In this document: positions 11,637 to 19,966 of the stretch, one piece after another
How the letters are laid out: every line of letters begins with the position of its first letter
Position numbering within the stretch: position 1 is the stretch's first letter
Origin: Unio delphinus
Taxonomy: Eukaryota; Mollusca; Bivalvia; Unionida; Unionidae
Assembly (NCBI GenBank): GCA_029339505.1
Contig: JAQISU010000094.1
Span: 1,682,001-1,746,000, forward strand
Length of the DNA stretch: 64,000 nucleotides
Reading direction: 5' to 3'
Notes under the pieces: generated by a model
The model's database searches: none
Told to the model about the DNA's origin: nothing
What the model saw: only the letters and a program-made list of their open reading frames with translations
Translations under genes and position numbers: made by a program

Positions 11637-13046
11637 TTACATGTTTTCCACTGGTGCATCTACCACTCTCATTCTTCCTCCAACACCTTCAAGTAGCATT
11701 GATTTATCACTGAGAATGACAGCAACTGCTCTATAATTAGCAATAGCACCACGAGACACATTAGCTCTAAAATGTATATCAACAACAGATTGTCTTGTTA
11801 AATCAAGATGTTCCAGTGAAAAGTAATAGATCGGATACAGATTTTTAAAATCAAATTGTGATATTTGCAAACCAGTATCCACATTTTGATCGCGTGCCAT
11901 GAACGACAACAGACGATGATAAACTCGTGCAATATGATTTTCTGTGTAATTCAGTTGTATATCCTCGGATGGTTCCTGCTGGCCGTTTATTCTCAGTGAG
12001 ACGTCTTTCACACCTAATTGATCAAATATCATATGACTGAAACGTTGATCGCCAACTCGTGTGTTATCCTGTAACGCAATAAATATATGACGTGGCGCAG
12101 CAACGCCTTGTTTTGATGCTAGATTCCACGTGAATAACCCGTTGATATTTGATTGTTTAACATCTGTACTCACGGTTAGCCAACTCAACAACGACTTTCC
12201 TCCTTGGTCCATAAATGATAGTAATCGTTCTTCTGCGGTGATTGCTGGAGTCAACACTGGCATCCACAATGATATTTTTGTTAAATTGACTTTACCGGCA
12301 TCAGCATTGGGATTTGCAGCATCCGCTGGAATCCTCCAGATTGCGTCATTATCATCACTCTTTCGTACAAGCGATACTGTATGCTTCGCCCCGTAGATAA
12401 CTTTTCTGACGTTTCTACAGAATCCAAATATGTGATGCAGTGGAATCGCGCATGAAAATGATTTACGCGCTCCTTGCAACATTGAGTTTCGTGTTGCAGC
12501 TCCTAGATTGAAATTAACGTCGTTGTTTATAATCATATTCTCGACATCAGCATCACTATTATCACGTTTTTTTGGTCGTCTTACAACAAATGGATTTCCT
12601 CCAGCGGTATTCTTACCATCTTTTGCAAACATCGTAGAGGGTCCTGCTGATCTTGTATAATCATCGGAATATCTCGCTAACCCGATTATTGTTGTAGCCA
12701 TATCAACATCGCGATCTATGGACTCAATTTCTTTTCCATCAATGAGATATCTAGCACTCTCAAATAACGCCATAATACCATTATTGACAAAACCGACTTG
12801 AGTACCATCTGGATACGGTGCTGGTACAGCAGGAGTATCATCAGCTGTTACAAGTTCTCCTTCTACTTCAATAAACGCTTCACAGGGCAAAAAGTATTTA
12901 CTGGTATCATGGACTTGAAGTTCAATTCTTGCTCGACTAATTGAGTCTATGGCATGATAGGCGTAATATTGATAATCGCGTACAGAATCATCCTTGCCAA
13001 CTGGGGCGTCTATATCAAACGCCGGATCATGTGATTTTTTGAACAT
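11637..13046 (-). CDS. Major capsid protein candidate (double jelly roll type)
   Basis: The 469-residue protein lies in the virion block between the pX-like and pVI-like genes, where Polintons carry the capsid protein. It is long enough for two jelly rolls and rich in beta-type sequence. Notable segments are GFVNNGIMALFESARYLIDG, CAIPLHHIFGFCRNVRKVIYG-type sequence at about residues 195-220, and a C-terminal strand VDIHFRANV. The pattern fits a capsid family I associate with invertebrate Polinton-like elements, clearly different from the capsid family of element 2. The start is the ATG at 13044-13046. Assignment rests on position, length and pattern; a fold prediction would settle it. Confidence 0.7.
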   Translation of the reverse strand: MFKKSHDPAFDIDAPVGKDDSVRDYQYYAYHAIDSISRARIELQVHDTSKYFLPCEAFIEVEGELVTADDTPAVPAPYPDGTQVGFVNNGIMALFESARYLIDGKEIESIDRDVDMATTIIGLARYSDDYTRSAGPSTMFAKDGKNTAGGNPFVVRRPKKRDNSDADVENMIINNDVNFNLGAATRNSMLQGARKSFSCAIPLHHIFGFCRNVRKVIYGAKHTVSLVRKSDDNDAIWRIPADAANPNADAGKVNLTKISLWMPVLTPAITAEERLLSFMDQGGKSLLSWLTVSTDVKQSNINGLFTWNLASKQGVAAPRHIFIALQDNTRVGDQRFSHMIFDQLGVKDVSLRINGQQEPSEDIQLNYTENHIARVYHRLLSFMARDQNVDTGLQISQFDFKNLYPIYYFSLEHLDLTRQSVVDIHFRANVSRGAIANYRAVAVILSDKSMLLEGVGGRMRVVDAPVENM

Positions 13047-13092
13047 TTTATTCTATTTATCAGAGTCTAAATCGTGAAATCATAAACGATTT

Positions 13093-13545
13093 TCATCGAC
13101 GTAGTTTTTTAAAGCCGCTTCCTGCTATCATATTTGCAATATTGCTTTGATCGGGAGTTAAAGCCATCGACGCTAATTTTTCGTCTACTGCGTTATTTAT
13201 AATTCTACTAACACTTGCAGGCATTTCCGCTGTAGATGGCAATGGTACCGGTTTCTTTTTTCGTAAATCACTTCGTGATTTCACTAATGATGTTATTTTA
13301 TTCTTCGCAGTTGAAAACGCTTTTCCAGCAAAATCTCCAACAGCACTAATACCCTTATCACGAATAACTTCAATTGCTTTCATTCCTAGTTGTTTAGCTA
13401 ACGGCACCACTTTTGGAGCCATTCTCGCAAATAACCCTGCAATGGTATTGCCTAAACCATCTCCGTAGTATGCTCTATAAACTGGAAACCGTGAATTAAC
13501 TACGTAGACGGGGGTTGGTTTATCATGATTGTAGTGTATGATCAT
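13093..13545 (-). CDS. pVI-like minor capsid protein
   Basis: The 150-residue protein has a short N-terminus ending in YYGDGLGNTIAGLF, a Gly-Leu-Gly site followed by an amphipathic helix (ARMAPKVVPLAKQLG), then a basic region and a C-terminal domain with MIAGSGFKKLRR. The GLG plus amphipathic helix layout matches adenovirus-type pVI proteins: protease cleavage and membrane disruption during entry. Element 2 has the same layout at 55042-55482 (RGHGLGDMFKSAF). It lies directly upstream of the capsid gene. Its upstream region shares a box with the gene at 14617. Confidence 0.65.
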   Translation of the reverse strand: MIIHYNHDKPTPVYVVNSRFPVYRAYYGDGLGNTIAGLFARMAPKVVPLAKQLGMKAIEVIRDKGISAVGDFAGKAFSTAKNKITSLVKSRSDLRKKKPVPLPSTAEMPASVSRIINNAVDEKLASMALTPDQSNIANMIAGSGFKKLRR

Positions 13546-13590
13546 TATTTGAAATCAGAAACCATTTTTCAATTGGAAACGCTAGCGTTT
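13546..13590. promoter_or_regulatory. Upstream box plus GCTAGC palindrome
   Basis: Positions 13546-13575 match 14618-14648 closely (attatttgaaatcagaaacc vs attatttaaaatcagaaaca, then tttttcaattg in both), each directly before a - strand ATG. A 14-bp perfect palindrome AAACGCTAGCGTTT follows at 13577-13590. The placement between a start codon and the previous gene's stop suggests promoter or 3'-end function; this is inference. Confidence 0.5.
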
Positions 13591-13607
13591 TTATTCAGTC
13601 TCGGTGA

Positions 13608-14617
13608 TTAATCACTGTGATACCCACTTTCCACTAACTCGCCAATGAAATCTCGATATGTGCTGATATCCATGATACCACCCTGAAATAATCGTCTACA
13701 GATATCAGCTGCTTCATTAATTATTTCTGGTGAGTTATTTCCAGCTCGGAAACCTCCTACAAGAACTTCTAATCGTGATATATCATTGATAACACTACCA
13801 GGACATGTCGTGGTAGAGTCAAAGACATCCTTTGGATTTCCAATCGAATATCCTTTTCCGCTTGTTTCCTCAGTTGTACCAGTTGCGCCCTCACTATCAT
13901 CAAGTAATTTCCTTTGTTGGCCTCGACTTTGTTGTTTTTGTATACCATAGCTATCAACTCCTGCTTTAAAAGTTCTGTACTCAATTGTATCCTTTTTCAA
14001 ATTACCAGTAATCTCCTTGTTTATTTTATACAACCAATCTACCCAGTCGTCTCGTTTAATTCTACTGTTTTTATACTCGTCTTTTAAAAACTCTTCCCTT
14101 GAATAATATTTTTGGATAGCGAAAATGCCAAAATCTGCATAATCGTTGGGTTTTATTAATTTAGGTCGTTTGATTTCTGTTATAGCTCCTTCGGTGAATT
14201 TGTCTATAAAGGGGATACCTTTTGGGGTGACGACATCAACAGGTTGTGGTTCAGGCGCAGAATCATCAATATCAGCTAATTGTTCATACTCGCGCTGAGA
14301 TTTTATATCACTGGATAACTGTTGTATCCCTGCGCGTGTTTGTCCGGTCTCTGCTGCTATCTTTTCAAGCGTATCAAGCAGCGGCGCCTTCTTTACTCGT
14401 TCTCGCTCAGGAATATCTCCGTATATCGCTGCTTCAGTTAACTTTTGGTCGCACTTGTTATCGGAGTAAACAGTTGTTCACTTGACACAGAAAAGTCAGT
14501 CTGCGCTTGTTGTCGTTGTTGCAGTTTATTCCGTACAGAGTCACGAATTGGTACAAATCTCCTGATTGCATCCAGTCGTTTACGAGCCAATCGGGTTGTT
14601 AATGCTTCATTGACCAT
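13608..14617 (-). pseudogene. Virion-block gene of unknown function, broken by a frameshift
   Basis: An ATG at 14615-14617 opens a helical, Arg/Gln-rich frame (MVNEALTTRLARKRLDAIRR) that stops near 14443. The next frame is open without an ATG from about 14450 to 13608 and ends ELVESGYHSD. The total of 1010 nt is one base away from a single frame of about 336 codons, so I infer a one-base indel near 14445-14450. The C-terminal part carries a Gly-rich stretch and PGSVINDISRLEVLVGG, which looks structured. I believe related proteins occur beside the capsid genes of such elements, but no function is known to me. Confidence 0.65.
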
Positions 14618-14659
14618 TATTTAAAATCAGAAACAATTTTTCAATTGTAAAACAATTTT

Positions 14660-14833
14660 TCAATCCGACCTAACACCATCGTGGAAGTGTTTTAACATCT
14701 CTATCAATGATGGGGAAAGTGTCATAATTGTATAAAAAATAGATAATACTGATAGTTTCCCCACTTTGAATTTTTTAGTGTATTTGATACCGGACCAACC
14801 AGCCATCAATTTTTCATTCACTGATTTTGACAT
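14660..14833 (-). CDS. Small single-pass membrane protein
   Basis: The 57-residue frame starts at the ATG at 14831-14833 with MSKSVNEKLMAGWSGIKYTK, continues into a hydrophobic segment (about residues 27-47, VGKLSVLSIFYTIMTLSPSL) and ends with TGA at 14660-14662. It fills an otherwise empty gap between two genes in the same orientation, which supports it being real. No family is recognised. It may be a small late membrane protein. Confidence 0.5.
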   Translation of the reverse strand: MSKSVNEKLMAGWSGIKYTKKFKVGKLSVLSIFYTIMTLSPSLIEMLKHFHDGVRSD

Positions 14834-14915
14834 TTTTAATCAAAAAATGCTAAAAAAAAAATTTAAATCTCTATGAGGGACGGTCACAATCAAATAATGA
14901 TAAATGGTTGGTCAA

Positions 14916-15272
14916 TCAAAATTGTTCATTTTCTTGAATTAACGCCCGTAGGTTTCTAACTTTAGAATTAACCTCCTTTTTCAATTCGTATTCGTACCCC
15001 AATTCTTTTCGTATTCGTTCTACGATGGTATACAACGGAGCGAACACACTTACGTCACTGGAAAATGCGAGAGAGTCCTTAATAGAATTCTGAATTCTTT
15101 TGATGAGCGCATACTTCTTTGGTAGCATGTATTTATTGTTGTTAACTCCGTATTCTATATCCTGAAAATCAGACATGATTTGATCAGGATTTAACCCATC
15201 TGATAGTTCAATATCCCAACTTTTCAATTTTGAAATCTCGGATAAAATGCTATTCATGTTTTCAGAATTCAT
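14916..15272 (-). CDS. Hypothetical protein, helical, charged
   Basis: The frame gives 118 residues from the ATG at 15270-15272 (MNSENMNSILSEISKLKSWD), or 133 from the ATG at 15315-15317. I prefer the inner start because the sequence upstream is AT-rich and codes a hydrophobic N-terminus unlike the rest. The protein looks alpha-helical, with a C-terminal Lys/Arg/Glu-rich helix ending ALIQENEQF. I do not recognise it. It lies between the small membrane protein and the homing endonuclease, all leftward. Confidence 0.6.
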   Translation of the reverse strand: MNSENMNSILSEISKLKSWDIELSDGLNPDQIMSDFQDIEYGVNNNKYMLPKKYALIKRIQNSIKDSLAFSSDVSVFAPLYTIVERIRKELGYEYELKKEVNSKVRNLRALIQENEQF

Positions 15273-15331
15273 TATTCTATAACAATTATATATTTCTAAA
15301 TGAAAAATATGACGCATCAGACATAACTAAA

Positions 15332-15808
15332 TTAAACTTTTTGTCCCGTCCTTTTTGAAATAGCCGTCTTGGTTATTCCCTCTGCAACGAATCGTACTGA
15401 GGATATACAAATATCGAAGTGCCTACTGGCTTCATTCATTAATTGAAATATTTTTTCTTCGTTAGTTATCGTATTCAAAGATTTCACAGGTCTCGCTTTT
15501 TTCGAGTATTTCCCAGTCCCCCCTCGTTCGGAATTTTCACTTTGTGTGATAGCCTGCAGATTTGATAAAGAATTGTTTTTCGGATTAGAATCGATATGAT
15601 CAATAACAAAATAATCCTCGATCAATCCATTGAAACATTCATACACGAAACGATGGCAGTAATATTTCTTCTTTCCAGCACCAAACATCAAATACCCCAT
15701 ACCATTATCCCACCCAACTGGTTTCTTCAGTCTGCGGTTTCTTACAACACCATCACTGGATGCTTCATAATTTGTGATCACAGGGTGTGGTCTGAATTCT
15801 TGGTTCAT
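15332..15808 (-). CDS. HNH homing endonuclease (NUMOD4-HNH-NUMOD1 layout)
   Basis: The 158-residue protein begins with a NUMOD4-like segment (ASSDGVVRNRRLKKPVGWDN), continues with an HNH core (CHRFVYECF, then VIDHIDSNPKNNSLSNLQAI, containing the H-N-H/N residues), and ends with a NUMOD1-like helix-turn-helix (QLMNEASRHFDICISSV). Such proteins cut DNA at specific sites and spread as free-standing homing endonucleases, mostly in phages and large DNA viruses. The ATG is at 15806-15808. It has no apparent role in virion formation and may be a passenger or help drive spread of the element. Confidence 0.85.
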   Translation of the reverse strand: MNQEFRPHPVITNYEASSDGVVRNRRLKKPVGWDNGMGYLMFGAGKKKYYCHRFVYECFNGLIEDYFVIDHIDSNPKNNSLSNLQAITQSENSERGGTGKYSKKARPVKSLNTITNEEKIFQLMNEASRHFDICISSVRFVAEGITKTAISKRTGQKV

Positions 15809-15820
15809 TTATATATTATA

Positions 15821-16201
15821 CTATTGTTTGTCTAATTCATCGTTTGGTTCAATAATGAATCTTTCAATGTAGTCTTGAGGGGTTCTTATGATTTTATCCT
15901 TGATGTTGTCAGGGTCAAGGACCTTTTCAGGGTCAAAATTTCTGATTGATTGTCCATTTTTTATTCTTTTATCATAATATCGCTTCAACTCCCTGTATCG
16001 CTTACCACCGCAATTTAGACACAGCTGATATTTTCCCCTGAACCCAACTCCACATAGAATACAGGGTAACGGACCAAGGCTTCCACGTCGAAAGCTTTGC
16101 ATATGATACCCACAGAACTCATTTCTGCATGATTTGTTACACGGGGTTATTGATCCAATCATAAGCCACTTGCAGTGATTCATTATATAAAAATCTTTCA
16201 T
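15821..16201 (-). CDS. Cysteine-rich zinc-binding protein
   Basis: The 126-residue protein has two Cys clusters: HCKWLMIGSITPCNKSCRNE continuing to FCGYH, and PCILCG followed by LCLNCGGKRY. These would make two or more zinc sites. The C-terminal half is charged, with DYIERFIIEPNDELDKQ at the end. Starts at 16201 or at the second Met (16183) are both possible. It is divergent from the polymerase-linked gene at 16226, with only 24 bp between the two start codons, so the promoters must overlap. A nucleic-acid-binding or transcription role is a guess. Confidence 0.65.
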   Translation of the reverse strand: MKDFYIMNHCKWLMIGSITPCNKSCRNEFCGYHMQSFRRGSLGPLPCILCGVGFRGKYQLCLNCGGKRYRELKRYYDKRIKNGQSIRNFDPEKVLDPDNIKDKIIRTPQDYIERFIIEPNDELDKQ

Positions 16202-16225
16202 TTAAATGCTTGTTTTAATTATAGC

Positions 16226-17368
16226 ATGAAGGAATTAAGGAAAACGCCTTCGAAAAATGCTGAATTCAATGCTGATAAAGAGTTTAAGAGATTATTAAAA
16301 ATCAATCCTAGATTTAATCTCGATAGACCCAAAAAACGTCCAAGAGACGGAAACATGAAGGAGTTTAAGAGATTATTAAAAATTAGTCCTAGATTTAATC
16401 TCGATAAACCCAAAAAACGTAACAAACGTCCAAGAGACGGAAACATAAAAGAGTTTAAGAGATTATTAAAAATCAATCCTAAATTTAATCTCGATAAACC
16501 AAAAAGACGTAACAAACGTCCAAGAGACGGAAACATGAAAGAGTTTAAGAGATTATTGAAAATCAATCCTAAATTTAATCTCGATAAACCAAAAAGACGT
16601 AACAAAATCAATCCTAGATTTAATCTCGATAAACCCAAAAAACGTCCAATAGACGGAAACATGAAAGAGTTTAAGAGATTATTGAAAATCAATCCTAGAT
16701 TTAATCTCGATAAACCAAAAAAAACGTCCAAGAGAGATTACCCCTGGAAAGATGCTCAATTCAATCTCGATATAGCTTCTAATACACCAAAGAATACAAT
16801 TCTTGATAAAGCCATGATTAGTAAAATCAGAGACTGTTTTAATGAATTTAAGCGTGATGGAGCATCTTATTGTTGGTCAACATTTCGAATTGATGGTGTT
16901 GTTGATGCTACCATGAATGATGAAAAAGCAGCAGTGATAATTTCACGTGTTGGGGAAAAACGGCATTTTTTCCGAATCAAATTCATTATCGAAGTCGATG
17001 GCAAATGGATTATTAAGGATAAATTTGAACCAATCCTCAAGAATAAAAAAGCTGTCATTGTGAGTAGAGATTCCAAACCAGGGATTCTAACCGGCATTGA
17101 TAAACCATACTACGAAAGATCTTATCCCGTAACAGCAATGGTTTATGGGATATATCCGTTAAATGATAAACCCGATATCGCAAAACTAGCTCCTATGAAA
17201 TATTCGTCAGGGCTTAATTGTGTAGCAGAACGAATAATAGAACACTTCACAAATGCATCCCGAGGAAATAAACTAACTGATCTGCGACGTAGGAAAATAA
17301 CCGAGTGGGAACTGACAGTGAAACAGCATGGTGCAAAGATTTCTGATATAGCTAAATTAGAAACATAA
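16226..17368 (+). CDS. N-terminal part of the polymerase protein, with 30-residue repeats; ends at an in-frame TAA
   Basis: The 380-residue frame starts at the ATG at 16226 (an upstream GTG at 16175 is less likely because it lies inside the divergent gene's start). Residues 18-168 are about five near-identical basic repeats of 30 residues, built on EFKRLLKINPRFNLDKPKK. Residues 195-380 form a globular domain (from ISKIRDCFNEFKRDGASYCW to ITEWELTVKQHGA). The only barrier to the next gene is one TAA at 17366-17368: the following seven codons and the ATG at 17390 are in the same frame. I infer that both are halves of one replication protein. This part could hold the terminal-protein or exonuclease-equivalent region, though I see no classic exonuclease motifs. 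Confidence 0.65.
   Translation: MKELRKTPSKNAEFNADKEFKRLLKINPRFNLDRPKKRPRDGNMKEFKRLLKISPRFNLDKPKKRNKRPRDGNIKEFKRLLKINPKFNLDKPKRRNKRPRDGNMKEFKRLLKINPKFNLDKPKRRNKINPRFNLDKPKKRPIDGNMKEFKRLLKINPRFNLDKPKKTSKRDYPWKDAQFNLDIASNTPKNTILDKAMISKIRDCFNEFKRDGASYCWSTFRIDGVVDATMNDEKAAVIISRVGEKRHFFRIKFIIEVDGKWIIKDKFEPILKNKKAVIVSRDSKPGILTGIDKPYYERSYPVTAMVYGIYPLNDKPDIAKLAPMKYSSGLNCVAERIIEHFTNASRGNKLTDLRRRKITEWELTVKQHGAKISDIAKLET
16271..16730 (+). repeat. In-frame 90-bp coding repeats
   Basis: Several near-identical copies of about 90 bp (containing gagtttaagagattattaaa and aatttaatctcgataaacc) lie head to tail within the coding region. One copy lacks its first half. The high DNA identity points to recent expansion in frame. 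Confidence 0.9.
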
Positions 17369-17389
17369 TTACGATTCCCAATAACCGTT

Positions 17390-19966
17390 ATGACGATAAC
17401 CGGAGAGGTTTTATACGAACCGAAATATAACAAAAATGGAGCGCCAATACAGATTATTGATCATAACAAACACGCGTGGACACCTGCGGTAACAATATTT
17501 CCACGAGAACGAACCGTGAAATATATCCCTAAGGAGTTCGTCGGGGATGTTTTCTATGAAGAGAAATTATTCGATGCTATTCATGCGTTGTGTAAGGATG
17601 ATCCTGTGTCAGTGTGGTTACTTAGAAGTGATGAAGAATTCGATCAATTTGTAAAACCAAATGGTGAATTATATCGCATTGAAGAATTAGATAACAGAAT
17701 GAGAAAAATCGCTAGTGATTTTTCACCGGAGAATTCCCATGAAAAACTACTCACGGATAGTTTTACTATTCCATCAGTGGTAGCTCACTTCGCAAGAGAA
17801 AAAAACTCATGGCGTCCAACACGAAGTGATTTTCTCGAGGATGTTAAATTGAGTTGTGTCGAATTTGGTCATGGAGGACTGTGGAATACGAAATACTCAC
17901 GTGATGGTATGATTTCAATTGATATAGCCGCGTGTTATCCCGGAAGTTTTCTCGGGTATGGGGAATGCGCTGAGTACTTCAAACGATTTGGACACCCCAC
18001 GCATGAAATGACTCGTGTTGCGATTAATGGACCATTGCCTGATTTTGATTTAACCGGATTCGCTCGTGTGATATCATTTGAATTAGCTACAGGGTTACAT
18101 CCGTGTAGTTATGTTTGGCTCGGTAGACACCTATCTGAAAAACACTGGATGCCAATAGTGCTATTGAGATATATGATTGATTGTGGTATGCTAATATCGT
18201 TGATTGTTTCCGAGGCTATTATATGCTATCGAGCTCAGAAAGAAGTTTGGCTACCACAACCCGATCTAGATAGAATAATCAGCGAACTACGAAAACAGTT
18301 TCCAGATTTCAGTGAAGAAGAAATCATAAATTGGTCTAAGAAGTTATTTGAAATTAAAAAAGAACAAGCAAAAGATCTCGGAAGAAGAATAATCGGTAAA
18401 TTTACCCAGGGTGGACGATACGATAACGCAAAATACTCTTCGCGGTTGATCATAGATGTCGCTGAATACGATTTTATTGTAGCGGATTTAATGAAACAGG
18501 GAAAACTTGTATCCCGTAAGGATGCTTTTCTATCCAATGGTGAGAAATTAGGTACGGTTGTTACCTACTGTGATGGATATAATTCCCAGTACACACATTT
18601 GAGAAGTTCAATGTTAGCCTATGCTTCTATTAATCTATTTTCGATGATAAATAGATTTCCTAATACCGCGGTTAGAGTGGCCACTGATTCGATGTATATA
18701 CACAATAAGTACAAATCAGCTGTAGCGGCATTCACAGATCCCGAAGAAAATTGGGGGCGTTGGCGATTTAAAAAGGAGATGCTACATGAGTATTGTGAAT
18801 CCGCAGACGTTGCCATGGATGATAAATATCTTTGTTGTAACCGTATTGAAATTCAATCAGAATTTTCTAATGCACCACCGGTATCTGATCCAGTATGTAG
18901 ATACAAGACAGTTTATTTAAACGGTTGTGGTGGGTCAGGAAAGACAACTCGTGCAATTGAATTATTTCGTCGTGGAAACGCTAGCGTTTCTAACATGATT
19001 GTGCTAACACCGACTCATAGACTCGCCAGAGAGATGATACAACGAGGGGTAAATGCTTGCACTTATCACAGTTTTTTTCGATGGAAAGGTGACAAATGGA
19101 CTCCTGAGCGTATGGGTGATAAATTCATTCCTGAAATCATAATTTGGGATGAAATATGCACAGTGTCATTAGATGTATTAAAAACATTTCTTGAGTGGTT
19201 GTTAAACAAAAACACAAAAGTCGTCATGTGCGGGGATCACGGCCAACCACCACCATTTGTCGGTGCATCTCCACATGAATGGCTAAAGGGTTTTGTAGAC
19301 TACTATGAAGAAATCACCACTGATTATAGATCACTTGATGAACGATTACGCGAGTTCAAAGCGCTAATTAGATTACAACCGGATAGAATCCAATGCGAAA
19401 TAGCGCGTGAAGTGATTTCAGAAACTCCAATGAATGATTTCTGGGAAACATGGAGACCAAACGATTTGATCATTGCAAGTAGAAAAATAGTCAGGGATAC
19501 ACTTCAGATGAAGTTATTTGAATTGCATAAAGAAAAATTTGCAACGCTTCCAGTACCCCTTTGCTATAGGCCATCGGATACACGAAAACAAAACATTGAA
19601 GTTGATATTCCAGGACAGAGTGAAAAACAAATTCTGGTATTAAATGATATTGTGCTGGTTGATATCAATGTCGTTGAAGATGCATTGCGTGCTAATAAAT
19701 CCCCGTGGACGCTAGGATACGCAGCGACGATACACTCTTCACAGGGATTGACTATATCGAATACAATTGTTTGGATGGTGGATAATCGCATCGAATGGTC
19801 GAATTTAATCTATCTCGCAGTATCCAGAGTACGAAACATAAATCAACTTCGAAGAGTTGTTTTCGATGATAATGACACAACAATAAGTGATATTGATGTT
19901 AGCATCATTAATAAAAAAACTCTCCGGTTACAAACAACAGGACAAAAAAAAACAACGAGAATTTGA
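17390..19966 (+). CDS. DNA polymerase B (protein-primed type) fused to SF1 helicase
   Basis: The 858-residue protein has two modules. Residues 170-445 carry family-B polymerase motifs: motif A at 178-186 (DIAACYPGS), a motif-B-like basic region at about 331-349 (GRRIIGKFTQGGRYDNAKY), and motif C at 431-435 (ATDSM; the usual first Asp is Ala, the second Asp is kept). Residues 505-820 are an SF1 helicase of the Pif1/RecD type: Walker A GCGGSGKTT at 512-520, Walker B IIWDE at 584-588, motif III CGDHGQPPP at 614-622, motif V IHSSQGLT at 781-788, motif VI YLAVSRVRN at 808-816. The module order suggests one enzyme that unwinds and copies the element. An in-frame stop precedes it and an HNH domain follows in another frame. 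The fusion is unusual for Polintons, whose PolB normally stands alone. Confidence 0.85.
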   Translation: MTITGEVLYEPKYNKNGAPIQIIDHNKHAWTPAVTIFPRERTVKYIPKEFVGDVFYEEKLFDAIHALCKDDPVSVWLLRSDEEFDQFVKPNGELYRIEELDNRMRKIASDFSPENSHEKLLTDSFTIPSVVAHFAREKNSWRPTRSDFLEDVKLSCVEFGHGGLWNTKYSRDGMISIDIAACYPGSFLGYGECAEYFKRFGHPTHEMTRVAINGPLPDFDLTGFARVISFELATGLHPCSYVWLGRHLSEKHWMPIVLLRYMIDCGMLISLIVSEAIICYRAQKEVWLPQPDLDRIISELRKQFPDFSEEEIINWSKKLFEIKKEQAKDLGRRIIGKFTQGGRYDNAKYSSRLIIDVAEYDFIVADLMKQGKLVSRKDAFLSNGEKLGTVVTYCDGYNSQYTHLRSSMLAYASINLFSMINRFPNTAVRVATDSMYIHNKYKSAVAAFTDPEENWGRWRFKKEMLHEYCESADVAMDDKYLCCNRIEIQSEFSNAPPVSDPVCRYKTVYLNGCGGSGKTTRAIELFRRGNASVSNMIVLTPTHRLAREMIQRGVNACTYHSFFRWKGDKWTPERMGDKFIPEIIIWDEICTVSLDVLKTFLEWLLNKNTKVVMCGDHGQPPPFVGASPHEWLKGFVDYYEEITTDYRSLDERLREFKALIRLQPDRIQCEIAREVISETPMNDFWETWRPNDLIIASRKIVRDTLQMKLFELHKEKFATLPVPLCYRPSDTRKQNIEVDIPGQSEKQILVLNDIVLVDINVVEDALRANKSPWTLGYAATIHSSQGLTISNTIVWMVDNRIEWSNLIYLAVSRVRNINQLRRVVFDDNDTTISDIDVSIINKKTLRLQTTGQKKTTRI
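18975..18990. repeat. 16-bp perfect palindrome inside the helicase gene
   Basis: GAAACGCTAGCGTTTC is its own reverse complement. Its 14-bp core also occurs at 13577-13590, and a one-mismatch version near 9437-9452, both in intergenic gaps of element 1. The coding copy encodes part of RRGNASVSN just after Walker A. Confidence 0.7.

Noticed and set aside
13608..14033. 141-codon frame as a complete gene
   Set aside because: Its first codon is TTG in the middle of a longer open stretch; it is the end of a frameshifted gene starting at 14617.
16219..16731. 170-codon frame on the - strand opposite the 90-bp repeats
   Set aside because: Repetitive antisense of a coding repeat; codons and composition follow the + strand gene.
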